The notes under the pieces were generated by a model. The model was not told the origin of the DNA. It made no database searches and saw only the letters and a list, made by a program, of their open reading frames with translations. Below, one piece after another: positions 30,866-39,581 of a stretch of DNA of 64,000 nt; positions within the stretch are counted from its first letter, which is position 1, and every line of letters begins with the position of its first letter. This DNA comes from an uncultured Gammaproteobacteria bacterium (lineage in GTDB: Bacteria; Pseudomonadota; Gammaproteobacteria; HK1): contig OY282353.1 of the NCBI GenBank assembly GCA_958295465.1, positions 5,075,001 to 5,139,000 of the forward strand, written 5' to 3'. The translations under genes and the position numbers were made by a program.

Positions 30866-31325
30866 CGCTTCCATCCTACCGTTCCGAGTGTCGCGCCACC
30901 AGAACGTTGTCCGGCGAGCAGCAATTTCCGCCAAGCCCGAAAACGTCCCATGAACCACAACGATCAAATGCCCAGGCGGCCGGGATGGCCGCGAAATCCC
31001 TGTCATGCAATCGAGTTCGGGACGTTAGCGGAAATTGCTGTCCAGCGAGCCGGGAGTATCCATGTTTGCATGTGGTCATGTGCCGAGAGATGTGAGTTCG
31101 TCGTCGAGGCAGGCGTTCGGAATGCCCGGTCGGCTTCCGGTGGCGGGCATGGATCGTCCCGGTATGGAGCGTCTCTGCAGCGTGGGGCCCGGGGTCATCG
31201 GAGGATGATGGCGGCGTTCCGGATCAGGTGCGGGACTTCGCCGCGGGGAGCGCGACGGGGGGCAGGGCTCGCCGGCAGGTGCCGCGCGGGAAGCCGGCGG
31301 GCACGACGGACGACGGGCCGGGAAT
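30866..31325. other. 460-bp gene-free gap between ruvA and ruvB
   Basis: The genes ruvA and ruvB are normally adjacent or overlapping; here 460 bases separate them. The ruvB-proximal part is a 122-base element with inverted ends (30919-31040), listed separately. The rest (31041-31325) has open frames only of shadow character and no recognisable motif. ruvB therefore needs either its own promoter in this gap or read-through. Confidence 0.6.
30919..31040. repeat. Inverted-repeat (MITE-like) element between ruvA and ruvB
   Basis: The 13-base sequence CAGCAATTTCCGC at 30919-30931 is repeated in perfect inverted orientation at 31028-31040 (GCGGAAATTGCTG). A second pair of arms lies just inside: ACGTCCC near 30943 and GGGACGT at 31019-31025. 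The whole could fold into a long imperfect hairpin or represent a small non-autonomous mobile element. No coding capacity. Flanking target duplications are not obvious (both flanks contain GCGAG). Confidence 0.6.
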
Positions 31326-31934
31326 TCATCGCACCATCGACTGGAGCGCGCGCCGCACGATCTCTTCGCAGGCAAGGCCGTCGGCGCCGACCGCGTGCAC
31401 CCGCCGGCTCGCCTCCGGCGGCTTGAGGCCGAGTGCGACCAGGGCGCGTACCGCCTCCACGATCGGATCGTCCCCGCGCGGCGCCGGCCCGGCCCCGAGC
31501 CCGGGGTGCACGCCGGACACACCGGAGGTCCCGGCATCGACCTTGTCGCGCATCTCCATGACCAGCCGCTGCGCCGTCTTCTTGCCGATGCCGGGCAATC
31601 CGGACAGGCTCGTGGCGTCGCCGTCGAGCACGCAGCGCGTGAACCCGCCCGCGTCCATCCCGGAAAGGATCGCCAACCCGAGCTTCGCGCCGATGCCGCT
31701 CACGCGCAGCAACTGGCGGAACACGTCCCGCTCGGCGCGGCGCGCGAATGCGTAGAGGTGCTGTGCGTCCTCCCGCACGAGGTGGTGCACGTAGAGGGTC
31801 ACCGGCTCACCGGTGGCGGGAAGGTCGTAGAAGGTCGTCATCGGCGCTTCCATTTCGTAGCCGACGCCGCCGGTGTCGATGAGCAGTACGGGAGGGCGCT
31901 TCTCGCGCAGGATTCCGCGTATCCAGCCGATCAT
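31326..31934 (-). CDS. ruvA: Holliday junction branch migration complex subunit RuvA
   Basis: RuvA binds four-way junctions as a tetramer and recruits RuvB. The product is 202 residues, standard length. The N-terminal OB-fold begins [20 protein letters not shown] with GVGYEM. The two helix-hairpin-helix motifs are LLRVSGIGAKLGLAILSG and LSGLPGIGKKTAQRLVMEM. The C-terminal RuvB-binding domain (AVRALVALGLKPPEASRRV) follows a flexible Gly/Pro-rich linker. It overlaps ruvC by 4 bases (ATGA). Confidence 0.97.
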   Translation of the reverse strand: MIGWIRGILREKRPPVLLIDTGGVGYEMEAPMTTFYDLPATGEPVTLYVHHLVREDAQHLYAFARRAERDVFRQLLRVSGIGAKLGLAILSGMDAGGFTRCVLDGDATSLSGLPGIGKKTAQRLVMEMRDKVDAGTSGVSGVHPGLGAGPAPRGDDPIVEAVRALVALGLKPPEASRRVHAVGADGLACEEIVRRALQSMVR

Positions 31935-32527
31935 CGGAGACCGCCCGCGGCGTTCGCGAGCGCGCGTTCATGCCGCGCGACCGTCGCCCGCACATGCGCG
32001 TGGCAGATGGCGACGGCCAGGGCGTCCGCCTGGTCCGCCTGGGACGGCTCCCGCAGCGCGAGCAGCACCCTGGTCATGTGCTGGATCTGCTCCTTCGAGG
32101 CATGTCCCCGGCCGGTGACCGCCTGCTTCACCTCGTTCGGCGAATACTCGTAGACGGGCAGGGAGCGCGTGGCCCCGGCGAGGATCGCGGCGCCGCGCGC
32201 CTGCCCGAGCTTCAGGGCGGAGGAGACGTTGCGGTGCACGAACACCTTCTCGATCACGAACTCGCCGGGGGCGTGGGTGTCGATGATCGCACCGAGGTCC
32301 TCGAAGATCATGCGCAGCCGATCGGACCATTCCCCATCGCCGGTGCGCACGAACCCGCTCGCGACGTGGACGAGGCGGGTCCCGTCGGTATCGACGACGC
32401 CGTATCCGGTGGATCGGGAGCCCGGATCGACCCCGATGATGCGCGCAGTGTCCGACCGGGTCCGCGGGCCCGATCGAGCCCGCAGGCCCGGTTGAGCCCG
32501 CGGACTCATTCGAGCGGGCGGGCTCAT
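31931..32527 (-). CDS. ruvC: Holliday junction resolvase RuvC
   Basis: RuvC is the RNase H-fold endonuclease that cleaves Holliday junctions. ATG 32527 overlaps the yebC stop and gives 198 residues; ATG 32509 is also possible. The acidic active site is visible as Asp in [14 protein letters not shown], Glu in [11 protein letters not shown] and two Asp in [15 protein letters not shown]. The first 26 or so residues are Pro/Arg/Ser-rich, encoded by near-repeats of GAGCCCGCGG-like DNA, and lie outside the fold. Confidence 0.95.
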   Translation of the reverse strand: MSPPARMSPRAQPGLRARSGPRTRSDTARIIGVDPGSRSTGYGVVDTDGTRLVHVASGFVRTGDGEWSDRLRMIFEDLGAIIDTHAPGEFVIEKVFVHRNVSSALKLGQARGAAILAGATRSLPVYEYSPNEVKQAVTGRGHASKEQIQHMTRVLLALREPSQADQADALAVAICHAHVRATVARHERALANAAGGLR

Positions 32528-33270
32528 TCGAGCCCGGCCAGGACCTCGTCCGGGATGTCCGCGTTGGAGTACACCTGCTGCACGTCGTCGAGATCTTCGA
32601 GCGTGTCGAGAAGCTTGACGATCCGCCGCGCGTTCTCGGCGTCGAGGGAGGCGTTCGTGGACGGACGCATGGTCACCTCGGCCTGCTCCGGCTCCAGCCC
32701 GCCGGCCACGATGCCGTCGTGGATGCCGCCGAACCCTTCCGGACTGGTAATCACTTCGAACGAGCCGTCGTCGTTCGCGATCACGTCCTCGGCCCCGGTT
32801 TCGAGCGCCGCTTCCATCAGTCGATCTTCGTCGGTGCCGGGAGGGAAGGAGAGCTGGCCGACCCTGGAGAACAGGTACGCCACCGAACCGCCGGCGCCGA
32901 GGTTGCCCCCGCATTTCGTGAACGCGTAGCGGATCTCGGCCACGGTCCGGTTGCGGTTGTCCGTGACGCAGTCCACCATCACTGCAGCGCCGCCCGGGCC
33001 GTAGCCCTCGTAACGCACCTCTTCGATGCTGTCGGCGCCGGCTTCGCCCGTCGCGCGCCTGATCGCCCGGTCCACGGTGTCCCTGGGCACGTTGCCCGCG
33101 AACGCCTTGTCCATCGCGAGCCGGAGCCGGGCATTGGCGTCGGGGTCGCCGCCGCCATCGCGCGCGGCGATCGTGACTTCGCGTATGAGTTTGGTAAACA
33201 GCTTGCCCCGCCTGGCGTCCTGGGCCTTTTTGCGGTGCTGGATGTTCGCCCACTTGGAATGGCCGGCCAT
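32524..33270 (-). CDS. yebC: YebC/TACO1-family protein
   Basis: The product is 248 residues beginning with the invariant [19 protein letters not shown], which fixes the start at ATG 33270. Other marks are [40 protein letters not shown] and the acidic C-terminal part with [16 protein letters not shown]. The family was long annotated as transcriptional regulators; members are now linked to relief of ribosome stalling at poly-proline stretches. Position directly before ruvC is conserved in gammaproteobacteria. Confidence 0.95.
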   Translation of the reverse strand: MAGHSKWANIQHRKKAQDARRGKLFTKLIREVTIAARDGGGDPDANARLRLAMDKAFAGNVPRDTVDRAIRRATGEAGADSIEEVRYEGYGPGGAAVMVDCVTDNRNRTVAEIRYAFTKCGGNLGAGGSVAYLFSRVGQLSFPPGTDEDRLMEAALETGAEDVIANDDGSFEVITSPEGFGGIHDGIVAGGLEPEQAEVTMRPSTNASLDAENARRIVKLLDTLEDLDDVQQVYSNADIPDEVLAGLE

Positions 33271-33520
33271 GGGGTGGTGTGTGGAATCGAACCGGGGCCG
33301 GATACTACCATCAGTCCCTGTACGGATACTCGGGCCTGCCGGCCCGGGATACCCGGCGCGGGACCCCCGGGCCTGGCGCTGACCGCCTGTCACCTTCTGC
33401 ACAGTGGTCGGCCCGGGATATCCGGACCGCGAGGGTGGGCCCGGGCACCGGCTGCCGGTCGGCACGGCCGGCTCGAGTCCTCATCGAGTACCCGTGCATG
33501 ACCATCGGCATGGAGGCGCC

Positions 33521-34048
33521 ATGGCCGTTCGAACCGTCGTCAGAATGGGTCACCCGGTGCTGCGCCGCGTGGCCGGGCCCGTCACCCGATTCGACACCCC
33601 CGGGCTGCACGCGCTCGTCGAGGATCTCTGGGAGACGATGCACACGAGCGGAGGCATCGGTATCGCGGCGCCCCAGATCGCGGTGGCGAAGCGGGTCGTG
33701 GTGTTCGGTCTCGGCGAACGTGACGACAGGGCGCGATGCGGAGAGGTGGCGCGGATCGATCCGACGGTGCTCGTCAACCCGGTGATCGAGCCGCTCGCGG
33801 AGACGATGGCCGAGAGCTGGGAGGCCTGCCTCAGCGTTCCCGGCATGAGGGGCATGGTGCCGCGCCATACCCGGATCCGTTACACCGGTTTCGATGCGTT
33901 CGGGAATCGTATCGAGCGTGAGGTCGAGGGCTTCCACGCGCGGGTGGTGCAGCACGAATGCGACCACCTCGACGGCGTGCTCTATCCCTCCCGTATCCGG
34001 GACATGTCCACCTTCGGGTTCGACGAGGAGCTGGCCATCGAGGCCTGA
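33521..34048 (+). CDS. def: Peptide deformylase
   Basis: This metallo-enzyme removes the formyl group from nascent proteins. ATG 33521 gives 175 residues starting MAVRTVVRMGHPVLRRVAGP. All three motifs are present: GGIGIAAPQI (motif 1), EACLSVPGM (motif 2, with Ala in place of the usual Gly) and QHECDHLDGVLYP (HEXXH motif 3). It stands alone, not next to fmt, which suggests it could be a second, non-housekeeping copy. The 250 bases upstream contain two copies of GGCCCGGGATAYCCGG (33341 and 33410). Confidence 0.93.
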   Translation: MAVRTVVRMGHPVLRRVAGPVTRFDTPGLHALVEDLWETMHTSGGIGIAAPQIAVAKRVVVFGLGERDDRARCGEVARIDPTVLVNPVIEPLAETMAESWEACLSVPGMRGMVPRHTRIRYTGFDAFGNRIEREVEGFHARVVQHECDHLDGVLYPSRIRDMSTFGFDEELAIEA

Positions 34049-34421
34049 CCGGTGCGGCCGGAAAGCGGCCGGGGTGCCCCTTCCCGAATGAGTCCGGACA
34101 GAGCGCGTGCCGAACCGTCAATTCCTGGATATACCGTCCACGCCCGCGGGCCGGCAGGGTAAATTGGTTCTCGATCTTGCGGCGCGGTCGCGGGGCAGAA
34201 TGACTCGTTGATCCGGCAACCATCCCCATGTCGGCGTCCGGTCTTGAGACGTACAATTCGGGACCGTCGAGCGGATCGGCCGCGCCGAGCCGCCTGCGAT
34301 CACCCAGCCCGGCATCGCCGGAACCAAACGCCGGTTGGCGAAAATCTTCGGCGCCTTGTCGAAAAGACTTCACGGACAAGGGATCAGGAAAGACATCCGG
34401 AAACACCGGATCGAGGACTCC
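34049..34421. other. Intergenic region between def and the FAH-family gene
   Basis: No coding frame here has real protein character. The part 34330-34420 is A-rich compared with its surroundings and reads open in frame with the next gene (MAKIFGALSKRLHG), so a longer start for that gene cannot be excluded; the conserved family start is at 34422. The promoter of the FAH/IlvD gene pair should lie here. Confidence 0.4.
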
Positions 34422-35270
34422 ATGAAGCTAGTCAGATACGGCCAGCCGGGCGCCGAGAAGCCAGGCCTCGTCGATTCGAGCGGCGCGCTCCGCGATCTGT
34501 CCGGTCACGTCGCAGACATCGACGGCTCGACCCTCTCTCCCGAGAGCCTCGCCAGGCTCGCGGCCATCGATCCCGCATCGCTGCCCGCGATCGAGGCCGG
34601 GACCCGGCTCGGCTGCCCGATCGGCAACGTCGGCAAGCTGCTCTGCATCGGCCTCAACTACTCCGATCACGCGAAGGAGGCCGGCCAGCCCATCCCCCAC
34701 GAGCCGGTCCTGTTCATGAAGGCGACCACCGCGATCTGCGGGCCGAACGACCACGTGGTCCTCCCGAAGGGATCGGTGAAGAGCGACTGGGAGGTCGAGC
34801 TCGGGGTCGTCATCGGCACGCGCGCGAGCTACGTCGAGGAGGACGACGCGCTCGATCACGTCGCCGGATACTGCCTCGTCAACGACGTTTCCGAGCGGCA
34901 GTTCCAGCTCGAGGGCACCGGCCAGTGGGTGAAGGGCAAGAGCGCCGACACGTTCGCGCCCATCGGCCCCTGGGTCGCGACCAGGGACGAGATCCCGGAC
35001 CCCGGCGTCCTCGACATGTGGCTGGAGGTGGACGGGCATCGCTACCAGGACGGCAACACGCGCACGATGATCTTCGACGTGAAGACGATCGTGAGCTACG
35101 TGAGCCGACACATGACCCTGATGCCGGGCGACGTCATCCCCACCGGCACCCCGCCGGGAGTGGGCGCCGGCCGGAAGCCACAAGTGTTCCTCAAGCCGGG
35201 CAACGTCATGCGCCTCGGCATCACCGGCCTGGGCGAGCAGCGCCAGGAGGTCGTGGCGTACCCCGGCTGA
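34422..35270 (+). CDS. Fumarylacetoacetate hydrolase (FAH) family protein
   Basis: The product is 282 residues beginning MKLVRYGQPGAEKPGLVD. The catalytic FAH domain shows LLCIGLNYSDHAKEAGQPIP, PVLFMKATTAICGPND, DWEVELGVVIG (metal-binding Glu pair) and MTLMPGDVIPTGTPPGVG. The family hydrolyses, hydrates or decarboxylates acidic dicarbonyl compounds. Here, just upstream of an IlvD/Edd dehydratase on the same strand (160-base gap), a role such as 2-keto-3-deoxy-sugar-acid processing is a reasonable inference. The substrate cannot be read from the sequence. Confidence 0.88.
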   Translation: MKLVRYGQPGAEKPGLVDSSGALRDLSGHVADIDGSTLSPESLARLAAIDPASLPAIEAGTRLGCPIGNVGKLLCIGLNYSDHAKEAGQPIPHEPVLFMKATTAICGPNDHVVLPKGSVKSDWEVELGVVIGTRASYVEEDDALDHVAGYCLVNDVSERQFQLEGTGQWVKGKSADTFAPIGPWVATRDEIPDPGVLDMWLEVDGHRYQDGNTRTMIFDVKTIVSYVSRHMTLMPGDVIPTGTPPGVGAGRKPQVFLKPGNVMRLGITGLGEQRQEVVAYPG

Positions 35271-35430
35271 ATCCGGGGACGGGGGGCGATCAGGAGCGAT
35301 CCGGCGAGATCATGCCTCCGGCATCGCCGGCCCGGTCCGGAGGGGTCGAGCCGCGCCGGGAAATGGCGTGTACCCCGACTGAGTCCGTGCGGCTGGCCGG
35401 ACCGGCGACATTCGCAACGAGAGACGAGCG

Positions 35431-37161
35431 ATGAACAGAAAGAAGGCCGTTCGCCGTAGCGCCGAGTGGTTCGGCAAGGACGGCAAGGACGGGTTCCACC
35501 ACCGGAGCTGGATGAAGAACCAGGGCCTGCCGCACCACCTGTTCGACGGCCGTCCGGTCATCGGGATCTGCAACACCTGGTCCGAGCTCACCCCGTGCAA
35601 CGCGCACTTCCGGGTGCTGGCCGAGCGGGTCAAGCGCGGCGTGTACGAAATGGGGGGCTTCCCCCTCGAATTCCCGGTGATGTCGCTCGGCGAGACCCTG
35701 ATGCGGCCCTCGACCATGCTCTACCGCAACCTCGTGAGCATGGACGTCGAGGAGTCCATCCGCGCCAACCCCCTCGACGGCGTGGTGCTGCTCGTCGGCT
35801 GCGACAAGACCACTCCCGCCCTGCTCATGGGGGCGGCGAGCTGCGATCTGCCGGCCATCGTGGTCTCCGGCGGCCCGATGCTCAACGGGCGGTTCCGCGA
35901 CGGGCAGATCGGCTCCGGAACCCACGTGTGGAAGTTCGAGGACATGGTGCGGGCCGGCGACATGTCGATGCAGGAGTTCATGGACGCGGAGGCGTGCATG
36001 TCGCGCTCGGCCGGTCACTGCATGACGATGGGGACGGCTTCGACGATGGCGAGCATGTCCGAGTCGCTCGGCATCGCGCTGCCCACGAACGCCGCCATCC
36101 CCGCCGCGGACTCGCGCCGCAACGTGCTCGCCCACATGGCGGGCCGGCGGATCGTCGAGATGGTGGAAGAGGATCTCACCATGTCGAAGATCCTCACGCG
36201 CGAAGCGTTCGAGAACGCCATCCGCACCAACGGCGCCATCGGCGGCTCGACCAACGCGGTGGTGCACCTGCTGGCGGTGGCCGGGCGCATCGGGGTCGAC
36301 CTCTCCCTCGACGACTGGGACACGCTGGGCCGCGACGTCCCGTGCATCGTGAACCTCATGCCCTCCGGCGAGTACCTGATGGAGGATTTCTACTACGCGG
36401 GCGGACTGCCCGCGGTGCACCGGGAGCTGGCGGAAGCCGGGCTTCTCCACAAGGACGCGCCCACCGCGAACGGGCGCACCCTCTGGGAGAACGTGAAGGA
36501 CGCACAGTGCTGGAATCGGGACGTGATCTTCCCCCTCGCCGAACCCTTCAAGGCGCAGGGGGGCATCGCGGTGCTGCGCGGCAACCTCGCCCCGCAGGGC
36601 GCGATCCTGAAGCCCTCCGCCGCCACCGAGCCGCTCATGCGCCACCGCGGAAAGGCGGTGGTCTTCGAGGACATCGACGACTACAAGGCGCGCATCGACG
36701 ATCCGGAGCTCGCCGTGGACGCGACCTGTGTGCTGGTGCTCAAGGGCTGCGGGCCGAAGGGATACCCGGGCTTCCCGGAGACCGGCAACATGGGATTGCC
36801 CGCGAAGCTGCTCCGGCAGGGCGTGTCCGACATGGTGCGGATCTCGGATGCACGCATGTCCGGCACCGCGTTCGGTACCGTGGTGCTGCATACCGCGCCG
36901 GAGGCGGCGGCCGGCGGCCCCCTCGCCTTCGTCCGGGACGGCGACGAGATCGAGCTCGACGTTCCCGCCCGCAGGCTTGTCCTGCACGTCCCCGACGAGG
37001 AGCTGGAGAGGCGCCGCGCCGCGTGGCGGGCGCCGGAGCCGCATTCGGAGCGGGGATACCTGAAGCTCTACCTGGACCACGTCATGCAGGCGGACACCGG
37101 CGCCGACCTCGACGTCCTCACCGGTGGCAGCGGCGCGGGGGTGCCGCGCGAGAGTCACTGA
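35431..37161 (+). CDS. IlvD/Edd-family dehydratase, L-arabinonate-dehydratase-like
   Basis: The product is 576 residues, an iron-sulfur dehydratase. Cluster and metal ligands are visible in IGICNTWSELTPCN, VGCDKTTPALLMGA and RSAGHCMTMGTAS. IRTNGAIGGSTNAVVHLLA and the C-terminal SDARMSGTAFGTVVLH follow. It begins MNRKKAVRRSAEWFGKDGKDG and has FHHRSWMKNQG, features of the sugar-acid (arabinonate/xylonate) branch rather than biosynthetic IlvD. Together with the upstream FAH enzyme it probably forms a catabolic operon for a pentonate or related sugar acid. Exact substrate unknown. Confidence 0.88.
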   Translation: MNRKKAVRRSAEWFGKDGKDGFHHRSWMKNQGLPHHLFDGRPVIGICNTWSELTPCNAHFRVLAERVKRGVYEMGGFPLEFPVMSLGETLMRPSTMLYRNLVSMDVEESIRANPLDGVVLLVGCDKTTPALLMGAASCDLPAIVVSGGPMLNGRFRDGQIGSGTHVWKFEDMVRAGDMSMQEFMDAEACMSRSAGHCMTMGTASTMASMSESLGIALPTNAAIPAADSRRNVLAHMAGRRIVEMVEEDLTMSKILTREAFENAIRTNGAIGGSTNAVVHLLAVAGRIGVDLSLDDWDTLGRDVPCIVNLMPSGEYLMEDFYYAGGLPAVHRELAEAGLLHKDAPTANGRTLWENVKDAQCWNRDVIFPLAEPFKAQGGIAVLRGNLAPQGAILKPSAATEPLMRHRGKAVVFEDIDDYKARIDDPELAVDATCVLVLKGCGPKGYPGFPETGNMGLPAKLLRQGVSDMVRISDARMSGTAFGTVVLHTAPEAAAGGPLAFVRDGDEIELDVPARRLVLHVPDEELERRRAAWRAPEPHSERGYLKLYLDHVMQADTGADLDVLTGGSGAGVPRESH

Positions 37162-37250
37162 GTCCCCTCGATTGCTGCATGAGTCGATTTACAGGGATGC
37201 ACTGAAAAGCAGTGCGCTGACCACGACGCTCGTGTCGAAGACGCAGCGTG

Positions 37251-37475
37251 TCACTTTTCATCGAGAATGGATTGCAGGATTTTCGGAGTCAGACCCCGCC
37301 GCTGTGCGTTCTGGCCAGTATCGAGCATGATTTGCTTGAGTGATTCGCCAGACGTCGTGGCGTCACGCAGCCGCAAATTGACGAGCAAGTCCAGCTTGCG
37401 GCGGTCGTTGTCCGATGACGAGCGATAGGCGGCGGCTACGTCAGGATCGACGGACACGGTGATTTCTTCGATCAT
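37251..37475 (-). CDS. Small antitoxin-like protein, orphan
   Basis: The product is 74 residues from ATG 37475, beginning MIEEITVSVDPDVAAAYRSS and ending RGLTPKILQSILDEK, with KLDLLVNLRLRDA in the middle. This resembles small antitoxin-like proteins that in other bacteria precede a PIN or RelE toxin. No toxin gene follows: the minus strand downstream is the 3' end of the dehydratase gene. The longer frame reaching 37703 lacks protein character. It is probably a relic or an orphan antitoxin at the edge of the accessory region. Confidence 0.55.
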   Translation of the reverse strand: MIEEITVSVDPDVAAAYRSSSDNDRRKLDLLVNLRLRDATTSGESLKQIMLDTGQNAQRRGLTPKILQSILDEK

Positions 37476-37905
37476 CGGGACTGAATCGCCCCGGGTTTCC
37501 CGGAGGGTGATTTGCTTGTGAACCGCCCCGGGAATCCCGAGGCGGTTCAGCACGAGCGCTCCGGCATGCAGTCCTTGGTGCGGGACAGCGCCGGAGAAGG
37601 CGAGGCGAACTTGCCGGCCCAGGCCAAGGCGGCGCACGGCCTGGACGGCAACGTCTTGGTCATGGCCTACTTGGAGCGTCAGGAGCAGGGCGACCCGGTG
37701 CATGCCTGGCCTCTATGACGAGCCCACCGTGATGGAACTCGCCAAGACCGCCGGCGGCGCCTGAGGGCGCCTGAAAACCCCGAAGGAGGACTTCCAATGC
37801 AATGCGCCTGCCCTCGTTCGCTTGCCTCGGAGACGGATGGCCGCAAGCACCGGGTGCGGCAAGCCAACCGCGAGCTCGAATAGAGGCGTTCGTCAGCCAT
37901 CCCAC
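37476..37905. other. Gene-poor stretch with short coding fragments
   Basis: This stretch has several short plus-strand fragments but no full gene. One frame ends LDGNVLVMAYLERQEQGD and stops at 37718; another, MPGLYDEPTVMELAKTAGGA, lies at about 37704-37766. Both look like real but broken protein pieces, possibly phage-derived; I do not recognise them. A small open frame with a very strong Shine-Dalgarno (37797-37883) is listed separately. Confidence 0.4.
37797..37883 (+). CDS. Candidate small ORF (28 residues) with strong Shine-Dalgarno
   Basis: AAGGAGGA at 37783-37790 sits six bases before ATG 37797, an unusually perfect ribosome binding site. The frame encodes 28 residues starting MQCACPRSLASETDG and ending in a TAG at 37881. 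It lies just upstream of the GT8-like gene at 37906. It could be a short leader, a peptide substrate of the neighbouring modifying enzymes, or the surviving start of a lost gene. I have no homology evidence. Confidence 0.3.
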   Translation: MQCACPRSLASETDGRKHRVRQANRELE

Positions 37906-38823
37906 ATGGAGACCACCGCAACAACACCGTCCCGGCGAACGTCGACCCTGTGCCTGGCCACGGCGACAACCACGGATTTTCTGCCTGGAACCATCGTCAC
38001 CATAGGCTCCTTCCTGAAACATCACCCGGGCTTTGATGGCGAAGTCGTAATCATTGAAGACGGGCTGTGCGAGGAGTACCGGGAGTTGCTGCGCACTTTG
38101 CATGGTTGCGTGCGGTTGGTCCCCGTGTCATCCGAGCTCCAAGCTCGAATAGCGCAGCTCACGGCCGCGCGCCCGGACATTCAGGACCGCGCCGCCCGGT
38201 TCTTCGCCATTGAGGCGTTGCGCCTGGCTGGATACCGCAAGGTGCTGTTCTGCGACAGCGACTTGCTGTTCCGGGCGCCGGTGGAGGAACTGTTCGACAC
38301 CGACGAAGCGCTGCTGTGCTGCGGCGACAGGGCGGCTCTGGAGAACAAGCACCGGGATGCCGCCACCTTCCTGCGCATGCAGCCGGAAAGTGGGGAGGAC
38401 GCCGCCGCTGTCCTGGAGCGGACATTCAACAGCGGGTTCCTGGTCATGGACGCCGGCGTTGTCGGGGAACGCACTTATGGGAAGCTGCTGGCGATGTTGA
38501 CGCCGGAGATGTGGCGCGGCATCGGCACGCCCCACACCGCGCAAGTCCTGCTGAACAGATATTTCGCCGGGCGGCAGACGCTGATCAGCTCGACCTACAA
38601 CTATCTGCTGGCTTCGGCGCCGGCCATTCGGTCCCGGGAGGGTCTGGGGGTGGCGGACGCCAAGGTCCTGCATTTCAATGTTCCCGGCAAGCCCTGGATG
38701 CCCCTGCGGTTACTCCGTTGGACGTGCGACGTCAAGCCGGTCCCCGGCATGTTGTTGTGGTGGGAGGCATGGGCGGACTGCCTGTCCACCCTGCACCTTT
38801 CAACAGGTGATTTCTTCAGGTGA
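37906..38823 (+). CDS. GT8-like glycosyltransferase (nucleotide-diphospho-sugar transferase fold)
   Basis: The product is 305 residues from ATG 37906. The N-terminal strand-loop LCLATATTTDFLPGTIVTI and HHPGFDGEVVIIEDGL, then YRKVLFCDSDLLFRAPVEEL with the metal-binding DSD at 117-119, mark a GT-A fold glycosyltransferase of the GT8/glycogenin-like group. KVLHFNVPGKPWMP near residue 250 is the typical His-containing C-terminal motif of this family. It is a paralogue of the minus-strand gene at 39582 (both contain ELFDTDEALLCCGDR). It probably glycosylates a peptide, protein or small molecule made by the adjoining cluster. Confidence 0.8.
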   Translation: METTATTPSRRTSTLCLATATTTDFLPGTIVTIGSFLKHHPGFDGEVVIIEDGLCEEYRELLRTLHGCVRLVPVSSELQARIAQLTAARPDIQDRAARFFAIEALRLAGYRKVLFCDSDLLFRAPVEELFDTDEALLCCGDRAALENKHRDAATFLRMQPESGEDAAAVLERTFNSGFLVMDAGVVGERTYGKLLAMLTPEMWRGIGTPHTAQVLLNRYFAGRQTLISSTYNYLLASAPAIRSREGLGVADAKVLHFNVPGKPWMPLRLLRWTCDVKPVPGMLLWWEAWADCLSTLHLSTGDFFR

Positions 38824-38859
38824 ACGAATGACCGGAATTCAGCCAGTGAAGGCCGCCGC

Positions 38860-39570
38860 ATGATTCAACTGGCAGCCGGCGGCCCCAGCGTTGTCAAAGA
38901 CGACGAATGGATGGCGCAGCAGCATGAATTTGCGCACCGCCATTGCGTTGTGTTCAAGGGCTTTGTTGATGAATCCATGTTGAACCGCATCTCCCGGATG
39001 CTGGAAACGAGCCAGTACTATGGCCGCGAAGACGTTAGAGAGGGCGGGGTGTGGTCCAGGGAACTTACAATGCGGGACGATGAACCACTGGTGACGGCAT
39101 TTGTGCTTCTTCTCAATCAACCTCGGCTGTTCAAGGCAATTGCCGAGCTCACTGGTTCCAAAAGAGAAATTCGAATTTTCGAAGGCCGATGCTTTAAGCG
39201 TGTTCCGAACAGCAACCACTTTGATTCCTGGCACAACGATCGCCAACCGGGAAGGCTGTATGGACTAAGCATAAATTTGTCGCAAAAACCCGTGGAGGGT
39301 GGCGCTTTTCAAATTCGAAGCAAAAAAACCGGGGAGATTTTGCGAACGGTTCCGCCGAGTCGGTTTGGGGATGCGCACCTGTTTCGGGTGCATGGATCTC
39401 TTGAGCACAAAGTCTCCTCGGTGCAGGGAACCGAGCCGAGGTGTGTTTATGCGGGGTGGTTTTGCGGAGGGCCCGACTATCAGGACTATCGGGAGATGAT
39501 CCGAAAAGAGTTGTTTGCTCGTGCTGCCAGCATCCCGACGCCTCAAGCACGTTGGAATTGTATATTTTGA
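38860..39570 (+). CDS. 2-oxoglutarate/Fe(II)-dependent oxygenase
   Basis: The product is 236 residues. The facial triad of a prolyl-hydroxylase-like or clavaminate-like oxygenase is visible: H125-x-D127 in FDSWHNDRQPG, distal H183 in LEHKV, and the 2-oxoglutarate-binding R194 in EPRCVYAGWF. GLSINLSQKPVEGGAFQIR is the core strand region. It follows the GT8-like gene by 36 bases on the same strand, so the two probably form an operon converging on the minus-strand cluster. Codon use is less GC-rich than in the core genes. A hydroxylase of a peptide side chain is a plausible role. Confidence 0.78.
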   Translation: MIQLAAGGPSVVKDDEWMAQQHEFAHRHCVVFKGFVDESMLNRISRMLETSQYYGREDVREGGVWSRELTMRDDEPLVTAFVLLLNQPRLFKAIAELTGSKREIRIFEGRCFKRVPNSNHFDSWHNDRQPGRLYGLSINLSQKPVEGGAFQIRSKKTGEILRTVPPSRFGDAHLFRVHGSLEHKVSSVQGTEPRCVYAGWFCGGPDYQDYREMIRKELFARAASIPTPQARWNCIF

Positions 39571-39581
39571 AGAGAGAAGCG

